Below are positions 1-9,621 of a stretch of DNA of 14,373 nucleotides, one piece after another. The stretch spans positions 1-14,373 of the forward strand of contig JAOXYB010032686.1 in assembly GCA_028565635.1 (NCBI GenBank), read 5' to 3'. How positions within the stretch are numbered: the stretch's first letter is position 1; each line of letters opens with the position of its first letter. The position numbers were made by a program, and so were the translations under genes. The notes under the pieces are model-generated. The model ran no database searches. It was given only the letters and a program-made list of their open reading frames with translations, and was not told the origin of the DNA. The DNA comes from Phoronis ovalis. Its lineage: Eukaryota; Phoronida; Phoronidae.

Positions 1-122
1 ATAGCAATCGCAGATTTTAATCAACTTGTAGAATAAAATTTAAGTTGATATATTAACGGAAATTCCCACACTGCAACAATCTTGTGTGGGTGGTAGGAGG
101 GTTGCACTAGGGAAATTTAAAA

Positions 123-213
123 ATAAAATTCTGGGTTGTGGGGGTCCATTTTAATTTTAAATTCCAGGTGGTGGGTACCAGAATAAAATTCATATTCAGG
201 GTGGTGGGTCTGA
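123..213. repeat. Three-copy imperfect 30-nt tandem repeat
   Basis: Copies begin at 123, 153 and 183. Each has an A/T-rich half like aataaaattc followed by a G-rich half like gggtggtgggt. On the minus strand the copies are open in one frame and read as a ten-residue period beginning Pro-Thr-Thr (PTTLNMNFIL, PTTWNLKLKW, PTTQNFIFKF). The period being a multiple of three explains the shared frame. I see no sign that it is translated. Confidence 0.75.
196..209 (-). CDS. Possible BCL7 terminal mini-exon (low confidence)
   Basis: The strongest-looking minus-strand acceptor left of exon 4 is a T-run followed by CAG (bases 220-210). Joined to exon 4 in phase 1 it would add Asp-Pro-Pro-Pro and then a TGA at 198-196. 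A Pro-rich tail would not be out of place in a BCL7 protein. Against it, the exon lies inside a 30-nt tandem repeat, the added coding part is only four codons, and another acceptor near 637 or an exon beyond base 1 could equally be used. It is listed only so that the option is not lost. Confidence 0.2.
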
Positions 214-753
214 AAAAAAAAGTGTCTTCCACCCCTCCCGTACAATTAAAAGCGGAACAGCCCTCAACATGAGAGACAACTAAATGATGTTCCAAATCCT
301 GTTTACTAAGTAATATTGAAATAATTTCTAATGGAAGCAATTTGCCACAATAAATAACTTTTTTCAATCATCTTATACAAAAACAGATTAATGATTTGTA
401 TTTCAAGTAAAGAAATTTCAAGAATATGTTACTGTGAGCTTCAAATTTGCATTAAAAAAATACACACAGATGAAGTACATATGTATATATTGTTTGCTAT
501 AACTTTTTAATCCATATCTAACCCTATAGGATACTACAACATACCATTTTTCAGTATTGGTGTTCATAAAATGCGTATTTTATCAATACATTAGAGCAAC
601 AGGAATCCAAGTTACTAACTGAATTTAGGTTTTGAGCTAACATTGAGAGCTTCCGACTCTATCATTATTAATCCAATGGTCATGTGATGTTATACAAAGA
701 CTTAGCGATAGAAAATAAGAGAGGTTTAATTTGTCCGACATGTAAAAGCCTAC
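214..753. other. Non-coding, downstream side of BCL7 exon 4
   Basis: This is AT-rich sequence that is intron 4 or 3' UTR of the BCL7 gene, depending on whether the donor at 753 is used. A minus-strand ATTAAA (bases 729-724) could serve as a weak polyadenylation signal but lies upstream of the read-through stop. No conserved block is visible. Confidence 0.5.
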
Positions 754-912
754 CTAGCCTCATCTGTGGATCCCCCTCGTTACTCAGATCTTGATCTTGC
801 ATGGATGCCCTGTTAGAAATGGAGTTAGATTCGGGATATGATGCATTAGAATCGTCATTTATCTCACTGAATGTGGAGGACTGACGAGTGCTGTCATCTA
901 AAAACATGGCAG
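754..912 (-). CDS. BCL7: BCL7 exon 4 (acidic Ser/Asn-rich C-terminal part)
   Basis: This 159-nt exon's first two bases complete a split Ala codon with exon 3. It then reads [20 protein letters not shown] and on to a region ending [12 protein letters not shown] plus one base. The [11 protein letters not shown] part resembles the conserved MDMHDDNSNQSS patch of BCL7A, and the ending resembles the DLEGVPPSKKMKLE tail; both comparisons are from memory. The acceptor is TGTAGGTACAG|CT and the donor is GGCTAG|GTAGGC, phase 1. If this donor is not used, the frame runs on for 24 more codons to a TGA at 680-682, giving an alternative end of about 190 residues in total. Confidence 0.82.
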
Positions 913-3900
913 CTGTACCTACAAGACATACAAGAACATGTGAATGTATTCGTGCTTCAATCAAATATTTGCAAATCTACAGTACTAGTACATAAACCCT
1001 AGTGTAAACTTATTTCTGTTGTGTCTTAAAGTGATGCACTATAGGGAATAAAGACTTCTAGAGGTGCCCTTCTGGATTATATTAACATTTTTTGTGCAGA
1101 TTAATAATGTATTTTGGGAATATAGACATTTGAAGTTCATATGAATAAGAGACAATACATAATTTTCATTTTTTTGTCTTAATATACAAGCAAATCAAAA
1201 ACCAAATCTAAGAATGCCAATTAGTTGCCCCTAAATAAGCTAGTGGCATGCACATTTAACATTTGTCAGTTTCGAGCTACTTTTAGTGATTTCATGAAAC
1301 TTCCAACTGGACTTGGTTGATTAAGGTGTATAACATTCATCATGCAAAATATGTCCACTTTCACTCAAAGAGAGAGGCTAGATTTGGTTGTGCTACCTAT
1401 ATTAGAATCTTCTGCGGCATTAGAGTTTTCTTCTGTGACAGCTGACAAGTTAGACACTTCATCATTCGGGTTCTGATTTTCAATATTATCTGTATGTTGA
1501 TCTTCGCTTTGAGATTTTCTTTTTTCTCTTGATTTCTGTCGTTGTACACTTTTGCGTTTATCATCCTTAAAATAGTAGACACTACTACAACAAAATGTTC
1601 ATTTCCTTTATCAAAAGATTTCGCACACATGAAAGTGCAGTGGCCTTAAGTGAACTACTAAGAATTGGGTAAACTTGCTGTGGCACATGAAGTAGTGGAT
1701 ATAGGTAATATACCATTTTGTATAAAAGAGACAGCGCTGCAGTTTATGTGATATACTTATGCCAGTGTGGTGTGTAAAGCGTATTTATCAATGGTTAAGA
1801 ATTATAAGAGTGAAAACCTTGTAATGTATTTTGAAGAGTGCTTAATATCCAAATGTGATGAAAATCGATCTGAGGTACTTAAGCAAACACATTAATAGAA
1901 TCCCCGGATTGTTGTGATGCACCAACAACATTATCTTCCCATATATGGAAGTAAATTTACCGCTTACAGCTGCTCCTCTGGGCTTCAATTTTAAAAATAG
2001 ACAACAATTTCAAAAAGAAATCTTACAGATGTATCCTGGTTCAGAACTGGTACCCATTTGTAAATTTTCATGGTAGTGTCTCCTATTGTAACCCATTTCT
2101 TTTCCCTGCAAAAAAATACAGTGTTTTTTACTTTAATACAAATATAAGCTATCATTCAGTTCTAACTTTTAGTCGGACTAAATAAGTAGCATGTTCCACA
2201 GTCCTGTCAACCTCATCATTTGTCAGTGTTGTTCCATGAAGCTGTATATGACTCCTTTGTTATTCTGTTATCCAAAAAAACTAGATCCCACCTATATAAA
2301 TTAAGGACCATCAAAAATATTTTAACAAATGAACCACTCTACATATAGATGGCTACCTAGAATACACATTTCTTCAAAATACTTTTGGACTTTTAGTTTT
2401 ATATTTTGTGTACCCTAGACCTGGATACTTGATGCTATCGCATACTATAACAGTATTAACTACAATAATAGTAGTGGTCCTAGAACATGTATATCCAGCA
2501 TTACCCCACTAGTCCTAATAATAGGCCCAATATCTGACGTACTGGTCCTAACACTTTGCCAGTCAGAAGCCATTGTCTTTTGAAATTAATAATAAGTTAG
2601 AAGCACGATGAAAATTTTCATACAGCAATAACCAGATGGTCTTAGTTTGTCATTATCAATTAAAGAAAGTAAAAAATGAGTGACAAGAAGCGACTTCCCC
2701 GGGAGATGCCATTATGGTCGCTCCATATTTATTGAGTTAAAATTCAACACTGTTACAACATAAGAAAAATTTATACAATTTTCACTTGATAATAACAACC
2801 TAAGATCGTCGGAGTATTGCTATATGAAAATTTCGTCCTTTTTGTTAATTTCGAAAGAGGATAGATTTTGAATAGGAAAGTGTTAGGACCAATGTGTCAG
2901 ATATTTGACTTATTATTATTATTAGGATTAGTTCAAGACTACTTAGTCTCATATACAAGCACCCGTGGGAGTGGCATTTTGATCAATTTTAAAATTGATT
3001 TACTGTACTTGGCATCTAAATTTGTCATCCATACGTCACCAACATCGACCTCATGCCTAAATTAGAGTCGACAGCAGAAGATTTAGGTATTAAAGTTGAC
3101 AATTTTACAAGTCCTCCATTTTACATATTGTTTACTATTCAGCTCTTATAAGAGAGGAGTAAATACTTTTTACGTGAACGGTGAATGGGTCAGGTTTTTG
3201 TTTATGGTGATTAGTGAAACAGCTGAAACTAGCTGGTAAATTATGAGTCCTTCCAAGCAAACAGTTAATGACTATAAAATGATATTTTGAATTTAGAGTT
3301 TGAAAAGTCTACACAAGACAAAATTCAATCAAAAGTCATAACATTGTTGACTTCCGGGTTCTACTTAAATTACAGTTAAAGGAATATTACATATGACACT
3401 AGTCCTAGTTCATGACGTTCTGCACTAGCGCTTGATAATCTGACTTGTGAGCTGCGTGAACAGGCATGGAAACTTTCATAGCCAATTACAGTGAAAGTGT
3501 CCAAACTTGGAAATCTATGTAATTCCTACAGTATGAGTTCATATCAGTATCAGCACCCAGATACTCTGATTATCCAAATTCAACTCCCACTACTTCTATG
3601 GCTATTTGCAACTCCTGCGCTGGCACCCAGAGGGACGGGGAACTTGCCAAAAAACTGGGTTGGTGTGTGAGGCTCGGGGTAAAACAAGCTTACTGCATGG
3701 TAAAGACTGAAATCAGGAATTTCAAATGGTGAAGGCAGTAGTTGAAGTTGAGTTGGATAATCAGAGAGTATCTGGACAGTGATGTATGAAGTAATTCGGG
3801 AGGAATTACATAGATTTCGAAGTTTGGGCACTTTCACTGTAATTGGCTATGTAAGTTTCCACGACTGTTCGCACAGCTCACAAGTCAGATTATCAAGAGC

Positions 3901-4290
3901 TAGTGCAGAACGTCATGAAGTTATAATATGAACCAGGAGGCAGGACTGACATTTACTGATTTACATATCTAAATACAAAGCGTGCCAGAAACTGAACACA
4001 CATTGATTGCAGAGTGAACGCATTTTAGAAATTAAAATTAAGTCAATAAATAAATAAATTTATATGCTTTTCGCCTAAAACATCTTATATTATAAAACTA
4101 TTAAAAGGGTACAAATGACAGTCACTGACTGACTGAGTCTGAGGTGTCCGACTGAGTCAGAATGTCAGCCCTGTGGACTAGCCAAACATATTACTTACCA
4201 CTTTCGAACTTTATCGATGGCTGTAATAACGCGCTTTATATCTTCCTTTGCGCGACTTCTAGTCTCCGCTCTAAAGGATCTGGACATCAT
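754..4290 (-). CDS. BCL7: BCL7-family SWI/SNF subunit gene (4 resolved coding exons, 3' end open)
   Basis: Known of the family: BCL7 proteins are small nuclear subunits of SWI/SNF (BAF) chromatin-remodelling complexes, with a conserved N-terminal region of about 50 residues and a low-complexity acidic, Ser/Asn-rich tail. Seen here: joining 4290-4199, 2105-2027, 1565-1397 and 912-754 on the minus strand gives one open frame of about 166 codons. It starts [20 protein letters not shown], then has the [20 protein letters not shown] block and the KWVPV motif that define BCL7. A Lys/Arg-rich stretch ([15 protein letters not shown]) follows, then an acidic Ser/Asn-rich tail that includes a DDSTRQSS segment resembling the DDNSNQSS segment I recall from human BCL7A. 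Intron phases are 2, 0 and 1 and agree on both sides of each junction. Human BCL7 proteins are about 200-230 residues, so a short C-terminal piece is missing from this model. The family call is firm; the last exon is not. Confidence 0.93.
913..1396 (-). other. BCL7 intron 3
   Basis: A 484-nt intron bounded by GT (1396-1395) and AG (914-913), phase 1. It is AT-rich and I see no repeats or other genes inside. Confidence 0.8.
1397..1565 (-). CDS. BCL7: BCL7 exon 3 (basic stretch followed by acidic Ser/Asn-rich linker)
   Basis: This 169-nt exon gives 56 codons plus one base. It begins [20 protein letters not shown] and continues into an acidic Asn/Ser/Glu-rich stretch ending AAEDSNI. The basic run resembles the Lys-rich segment after the KWVPV motif in vertebrate BCL7 and could act as a nuclear localisation signal (inference). 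The acceptor TTTTAAG|GAT and donor ATATAG|GTAGCA are acceptable but not ideal. The call rests on phase agreement with both neighbours and on the composition. Another frame of the same DNA is open for longer but does not fit the gene. Confidence 0.85.
1566..2026 (-). other. BCL7 intron 2
   Basis: A 461-nt intron bounded by GT (2026-2025) and AG (1567-1566), phase 0. I see nothing else in it. Confidence 0.82.
2027..2105 (-). CDS. BCL7: BCL7 exon 2 ([20 protein letters not shown] core)
   Basis: This 79-nt exon carries the most conserved BCL7 block. Its first G completes the split Trp codon from exon 1, followed by [20 protein letters not shown] and a short LNQDTS stretch. The acceptor is a good pyrimidine-rich site (tattttttTGCAG|GG) and the donor is ACATCT|GTAAGA, leaving phase 0. 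In vertebrate BCL7 proteins the same core is followed directly by a charged linker, which matches the next exon here. Confidence 0.95.
2508..2932. mobile_element. Older foldback element with diverged arms
   Basis: The left arm, about 2508-2659, pairs with the right arm, about 2785-2932. Shared blocks on the left and on the reverse complement of the right include cctaataata, aatatctgac, ggtcctaacacttt, gaaattaa, attttcata and tagtttgtcattatcaa against taggttgttattatcaa. Identity is clearly lower than in the element at 3410-3918 and there are several small gaps, so it is probably an older insertion. The loop of about 125 nt contains ccccggga. Exact ends are not defined and no coding capacity is visible. 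Confidence 0.7.
2912..2926. repeat. Short TTA microsatellite
   Basis: About five TTA/ATT units lie in the right arm of the older foldback element. The left arm has a shorter aataata version, so the run probably expanded after insertion. Confidence 0.6.
3410..3918. mobile_element. Foldback (long inverted repeat) element, MITE-like
   Basis: The left arm, about 3410-3617, is the reverse complement of the right arm, about 3713-3918. Over the outer 118 nt I count about eight mismatches by eye; the inner parts are more diverged and contain small gaps. The outer end reads tcatgacgttctgcactag on both arms. A loop of about 95 nt separates the arms. The trinucleotide agt flanks both ends (3407-3409 and 3919-3921) and may be a target duplication, but it is too short to be sure. 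No transposase is encoded, so this would be a non-autonomous DNA element. The minus-strand open frame inside it (3580-3837) resembles no protein I know. Confidence 0.85.
4199..4290 (-). CDS. BCL7: BCL7 exon 1 (start codon, conserved N-terminus)
   Basis: This exon encodes 30 codons plus two bases and covers the first half of the BCL7 conserved region, ending ...ITAIDKVRK plus TG of the Trp codon. Two ATGs lie in tandem (4290-4288 and 4287-4285), and the context before the first (gtcaaaATGATG) is a good invertebrate start. I chose the first because many invertebrate BCL7 proteins begin MMSRS; using the second changes the protein by one residue. The donor is TG|GTAAGT, a perfect consensus, so the intron is phase 2. 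The 5' untranslated region must lie just above 4290, but no TATA box or initiator stands out. Confidence 0.95.
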
Positions 4291-7200
4291 TTTGACGGTA
4301 AAATTCTGGACAAAGAAGCCGAGTCCGAGTCACACAAACAATGATGGCGACTAAACCACAGAGACACCTACCGGATAGTAAAAGTTCTCCTCCTTTGGCA
4401 AAAGATGCCGGTACTGTCAGAGCCAGTCAGTCTCTTCCTTGGATTTTGAAGATTCGCATGCTCTATTTTAAGTTACATTCAGTCAAAAGCAATGTTTTAA
4501 GGGGAAAAATAAAAATAATTCGACTGTAATTCTGTTCAGTTAAAATGTAATAAGAATACATACTGATAATAGAAATTTTATGGAATAAAACAATAGTTTT
4601 ATATATCCTAAAGGGAGTAGGGGTCCCCCCCGCAGGGTGCAATGCTCGCACTTAACAAGAAATATTAGCAACCAAAAAAAGGTTGCGGCAAGTAAAAAAA
4701 AGAAAGCAAAAAAAATGGTTGCCAAAAGAAAATGCCTCGCGGTAAGTTAAATTAAGCGAAAAAGCCAAAAAAAAAATTTTAAATGGCCGCCAAAAGAAAA
4801 TGCTCGCTGCTCGGATTTAACAGACCCCAATGCTCGCTGCTCGCGAAAACCCCTCTATAGCCCTCATCCTAGGTACCCTCCACATGCCATATTTCACATA
4901 TATTGCAGTTGACTTACAAAATACATATGGTGGTACTTTTCATTAATGCAATACCAATTTAACAAAACATATAAAAATTATCCCTATTGAATCAAAACAA
5001 ACAAACAGGTATTCGTGTAAAAAATATGTTTAGGAAAAATTAAAGGGTTCTAATAATTTATTTGAGTTATTTTCGCTTTTCATGCTGATCTCTGAATGCA
5101 TGTGAAGCGTACCCTAGGGTTGCAAATGACAATGAAATATACCCGGGGATATATTTACCTGTTCTATTTTCTAATCTCAAACTGTGTTCATTACTTTTTT
5201 TGAAAACATGTTTACAAATGTGTCAATTTTCAATTTCATATATTTTTTATTTAATACTTTCAAAAAATGATAATGATAAAATAAAAATTAACTTGTAAAG
5301 ATTACTGCAAATATTCTACATACCGGGACATGCTCAACCCCGGAACCAATAGTATTAGTTTATAATCACAAAACCTATTGAGATTCTTTTCTTGTCAGTT
5401 TAATGAGATCATGCACAGGTTTATATGACTTTCTTTGTACCCATTTAGTCTGTATTGAGAGTTTATTAAATATTCAGCGGGTACTCTTGTTAAGAAACTA
5501 TTGATAGCTTAACAAATTCTTAAGAATCCCGCTTAGCCAAACAGACTTCAAAGCATGTCGGCCGATATCCAATCTAAATGAACTGCAGGGGTCACGTGAG
5601 TACACATCTTATAAGTCAATATCCTTCCGCATTGAAATGTTAAATATTTCACTTATGATTTTAAGAATAATTAACAAAAGAAACCTGTAACACATTGTGA
5701 TTATATAATGTTACTATGTGCAAATAACTTATTAACGTAAATTTAATATTTTATCAACTTGGAATTATTTAGCGCGTAGGAATAGCATTTGATGGAAGTA
5801 GTTCTTATGGTCCAGTGAATGGGAGAAACTTGGCAAGACGAGATGGAGTAAGCTTCGGCTGTCAACTGCATGCAGTCGATTATGATTATTATGTAGCTAG
5901 AATATCAAGATGCCCGACATCTAAGGATTGTATAAAGCCAAAATGAGAAATCCCATAACGTTGCCAAATTATGTGGTGCTTTGGGTGACTTGTAATTTTG
6001 GTAAGTTTATAAGAAAGATTAGACTGGGCTTCGGACCTGCTGTGCTGTATTGGTAGGAGTCTAGGCCCCGTTCTTACGCCAGTTATTAAGTACGCTAGCG
6101 CATTCCCATCTCTTGTGCATTTCAGTTTCAATGAGGATGACGAATCTGAAGTTCACATTTCATATATTATTTTTCGGTTGGCGTAATCACTATAACTCGA
6201 TAATGTGACCAGCATATTTAACGCAGTTTCTACATTTTTGGTTGCACTTGCAGTTCTAATCTAAACAAGAAAGGGTAATAAAATGTTAGGCGAGTAACAT
6301 TTCGTAGGCAGCTAAAACTCGCAAGGTTTTCTTTCGAACTTTAATTACTTTTTGGTCCAAATTTTTTGATGTGATTACTTTTTCTTTCGATTTAGTATTT
6401 ATCCGAATAAAAAACTTAGTTTCCAAAACGTAATTGGAAAATATCTCAAGATTGCAACCTTTCAATATTTTTGTATTGTATTAATATACTGTGTGTGAAA
6501 AAAAATATATAAACATTTGTGATCTGTCACTTGATGCAGATGCATGTTTAGACTGGCTCGTTCTGTAATGGGGGGTGTTTGTTCTTTTAAACGTAAAAAT
6601 TTGTGGATTCATTTGAAACATTTTTAGACTTAGTCCAATTTTGAAATTTCGTTTTCTCAGTCTTGTTTAATTAGTTGATCCTATGAACGAGCTAGTATCT
6701 GTCTCTTAGTGAATACAAAAGACGATTTATCAGTACTGTTGTACTGGTTTGATAAATTCTACAGTGAATTGCATGTTCTCTGATAGTGCTATTTCAACAA
6801 ACGTTATAGAATTTCCCACTATCTTTTCTATGACTTCAGATTATAAATCATAAAATCTAAATGTGGCATCTAAGAAATAAATAAAAATTTACAAAGAAAA
6901 TTTGAGGAAATCCAACATTTTAATTGAAATTTGATTATATACAAAACTAATTTATTAACAATACCTTAGTCAAATAGCTTGTAGTTAAATTTAAATCCAA
7001 CTTTTTGATAACTGTCAAATCGCCGGTCGTGAACGGAAGACTCCAACTTTGACCATTGTATTCCACCATTGCTACCAGAGAAAAATTTAGCAGGCATGTT
7101 ACCTTTACATCAATGAATAATTTTTATAATTCCCTTGTGTAAATTGCTAAAAGTGAACCTGGGTATTGCTGTTCCAAAAATTATATTTAATTGATTTATA

Positions 7201-8852
7201 TTATATGATAGCATTTAATCAGTAATAGCCAACATAGTTAACTCTCTCGTATCAAGTTTCATGGTCATAATTAACTATGAATTGCAATGAAATTGTTTTT
7301 TACAAAAAAGAAACATTATGGTTTACTGAGAAATCATTGTCAGCAGAATGGAAACATCAACATGGAGCCTTCTGTACATTAGAAATCAGTACATCCATGC
7401 CAAAGAAGAAGCTTATGCAATATACTGAAATTGAACACTTGGTGTATGCCCAAAGCAAATTTATAACCAATGAAAATGTTTTTGAAAACTTTAAAATACC
7501 CTTGTACAATCAAATTATTCCTATATAGTACCTTATTCTTTTTCTAAAAAAAATATAGTTTTTTCCATTAATATTTCTGAATCATTGGATACAGATGTTT
7601 TTGCTTCATTTGCAGTGTATTATATTTCTGCCTGTATGAATCTCTGTTATGTCTAATAGCAAGTTTCCTGTATTTAGTTATTTTATTGTGCCATAAACTC
7701 TTAATGTGTTCATGTTTTATCAACCCTAGGTATCATAGGCTGCTGTACAATGAGACGTAAAGTATCATGTAAATCAGTGCAGATCTCCTCATTTTTGTTT
7801 ACTCCAAATTCCTGTTGGAAAAATTTGCTTTCTCATTTAAATTGCCACATGCACATCTATATATTGAATTTTTTTACTTGAAAAAATGCTAAGGTTCACT
7901 GAGTGTTTTGAGGTCAGTTTAAACTTTTATAGCAAGTAAGATGATTTTATGCTTAGGGCTTGAACTCATTCCCTAGAGTTTTATATTTCTGCATGAATAA
8001 GCCCTGATATACATTAATAAGATTTGTCTATTTAGATCAATAAATGTAAATGAGTGTATTAGTCTAGAAAAGTGAATAATTTATTCTGATTACAAGATAT
8101 CTTTTGTACAGATATGTTAAATTTTCTGCATAATTAATTTTTGAGTAAGGAGACAAATTAATAATGTAAAATGTATGATTTTGTTTTTGTATGCCTGTCT
8201 AGTACTATTATAAATGGTGAAATACTTGTTTCAAAATGAATTGCAGCATTGATATGTACATAAAAGAAATTCAAGAGTACTGGTAATGTAAATGCTGTTT
8301 TGTGATGAAAGAGGATTATTCAATCATAATCAGATCACAGGTATTTTAGTGCAGTGGTAAATATAAAGTAGCCAATTGCCTAAGTATGGCTAAACATTGC
8401 ATAACTTTCTCCACCTCATAGGGCCAAATAAATATATAGATTACTACCACTAAAATTTATTTTCAATTTTCACATTTACTTTCTTTTGATATTCTCTGTG
8501 TTTGTGATTTGAAAAGGGGAAGTGGATAGAAATTCTAAAAATTTGCCCTGCAGAACAGTTATTTTCAAGTTTTTCTGTTGAATTATTCTTAGTCAAAACC
8601 TGTTGATCATAAAATATTAGTTGGGTGCTGCTACTTACACTATCATGCATTTTGAGTGCAATAAAAATCTTTACATCATAAATCTACAATTCAAAAATGT
8701 GAAATGGTGAATTGTTATTCCCTGTTATATAACTTACTGACTCAGAGTGAGGCTTGTCTAGACAACACAGGAGATTCTGGTAATATTGTCTACGCAGCAT
8801 GGAAATATCTGAGAGCAGGAAGCCATTAAATCATTTTTTTGTACTTTTGCAG
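4291..8852. other. Long non-coding interval between BCL7 and the first resolved TMEM132 exon
   Basis: It must hold the BCL7 promoter and 5' UTR at its left end, and probably part of the TMEM132 5' region at its right end. The TMEM132 exon at 8853 is internal (its first codon is split), so an upstream exon with the start codon and signal peptide should exist, here or elsewhere. I looked for an ATG followed by a hydrophobic stretch ending in a phase 1 donor and found none that convinced me. A CACGTG E-box lies at 5593-5598. Short open segments at 4341, 5773, 6568 and 7277 are unrecognised and judged unlikely. Most of the rest is AT-rich, plain sequence. Confidence 0.6.
4610..4855. repeat. Repeat patch with A-runs and tgctcgctgctcg motifs
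   Basis: This segment alternates A-runs with GC-rich words and differs sharply from its surroundings. The block tgg(t/c)(t/c)gccaaaagaaaatgc occurs at about 4716 and again at about 4784, 68 nt apart. The word aatgctcgctgctcg occurs at about 4799 and 4829, and shorter aatgctcgc forms occur near 4639. It could be a decayed retroelement tail or a small complex satellite; I cannot assign a family. Confidence 0.6.
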
Positions 8853-9621
8853 GCATCTCCTGGTGTGTGGATTGGAAGTTTGAGCCCCCTGGTGATGGAT
8901 ATTTTATGCGACCAATATCGGATAAAAATGGAATAAGACGACAAACAACTGATTCCTTTTATGTGCCAAGACCGTTAGACACCACAATTTTAGAAGCTAG
9001 TTATGGGCCTTTTGCTGTACGACAGGCAGTTCCAAGTGAATTTATACAAGATTTTAATAAATCGGTCCAAACCAGTTTCAGATATGGACATCATGACTTA
9101 AGTGCTCATTTGCTGAACGATGTCGTATATAACCAAGAGCCAGATGTTTTAGTTTTCGGCCATCTTGGTGTTGTAAATTTGCATGGTAACAGAAAAATTA
9201 AAGGATTTCGAGTTGAAAAATGGTGCTTGCAAGTTGAAATACAACACGAGAGGCATTTGACCTCGTCCGCTTGTGTTTTAACTGAAACTGAAAACACATG
9301 CCTAACAAAAACACGATTGCCAAAGTCATGGTGGAATTATCAAAAAGCTTCAATATATTACATTGTCTTTCCTATTTCTGAAGACATTGAATGCTCAAGC
9401 GGATCAAATTTTATTGTACCTGGAAAAGCGCAATCTGATAAGTCTAAACGCTATTTAGGAGATATAAAATTACTTGATGAAGGTAGAATACAGTATCGAG
9501 AAATACGCGAAGATCAACACATACTGTTAGACGTCCCCCAGAAACCTGTTTACCCCGGATCACAGTTTAAAATTCCTGTCAAACTCCAAGCAGAGTCTGA
9601 TTTACAACTGTTTGTAGTGAG
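8853..9621 (+). CDS. TMEM132: TMEM132 large N-terminal ectodomain exon
   Basis: The 769-nt exon follows a strong acceptor (tttttttgtacttttgCAG|GC). Its first two bases complete a split codon, so the open frame from a GTG at 8867 is not a start: translation enters from upstream as ISWCVDWKFEPPGDGYFMRP. The segment from VDWKF to TTDSFYV aligns by eye with the region before the YGPF motif in vertebrate members. The donor is GTGAG|GTAAGA. The in-frame TAA at 9623-9625 lies inside the intron and is not the real stop. Vertebrate TMEM132 genes also encode this region in one large second exon, which supports the gene structure. Confidence 0.92.

Larger units (their letters stand above)
2106..4198 (-). 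other. BCL7 intron 1, host of two foldback elements
   Basis: A 2.1-kb phase 2 intron with a consensus GTAAGT donor at its right end and a TGCAG acceptor at its left end. Much of its length is made up of two separate inverted-repeat elements, listed on their own. The rest is AT-rich and featureless, apart from short GACTGA-type repeats at about 4120-4160 next to the donor. Confidence 0.88.

Noticed and set aside
1397-1630. Minus-strand 77-codon frame ([12 protein letters not shown]...)
   Set aside because: It is a different frame of the DNA that forms BCL7 exon 3. The frame that joins in phase to exons 2 and 4 is the supported one.
3580-3837. Minus-strand 85-codon frame
   Set aside because: It lies across the loop and inner arms of the foldback element and resembles no transposase or other protein.
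4153-4159. TGAGTCA, a perfect AP-1 type site next to BCL7 exon 1
   Set aside because: A 7-nt match within a local GACTGA-type repeat, with no other support; likely chance.
5773-5946. Open plus-strand segment after a TTATTTAG acceptor-like site, reading RVGIAFDGSSSYGPVNGRNL and on to a stop
   Set aside because: It looks protein-like and is less AT-rich, but it matches no family I know, and at about 58 codons it is within chance expectation. Minus-strand 5889-6131 is open as well, which weakens both.
6568-6627. Short MGGVCSFKRKN start with an N-myristoylation-like pattern (Gly2, Ser6)
   Set aside because: Only 19 codons before a stop, with only a weak donor-like GTAAAA. Not enough to support a first exon.
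7277-7528. Plus-strand open frame of 83 codons beginning MNCNEIVFYKK
   Set aside because: An in-frame stop lies just upstream, no family is recognised, no signal peptide or fitting splice sites are seen, and the composition matches the AT-rich background. A frame of this length is expected by chance across this window.
9106-9297. Minus-strand frame within the TMEM132 exon
   Set aside because: It is a shadow of the strongly supported plus-strand exon.
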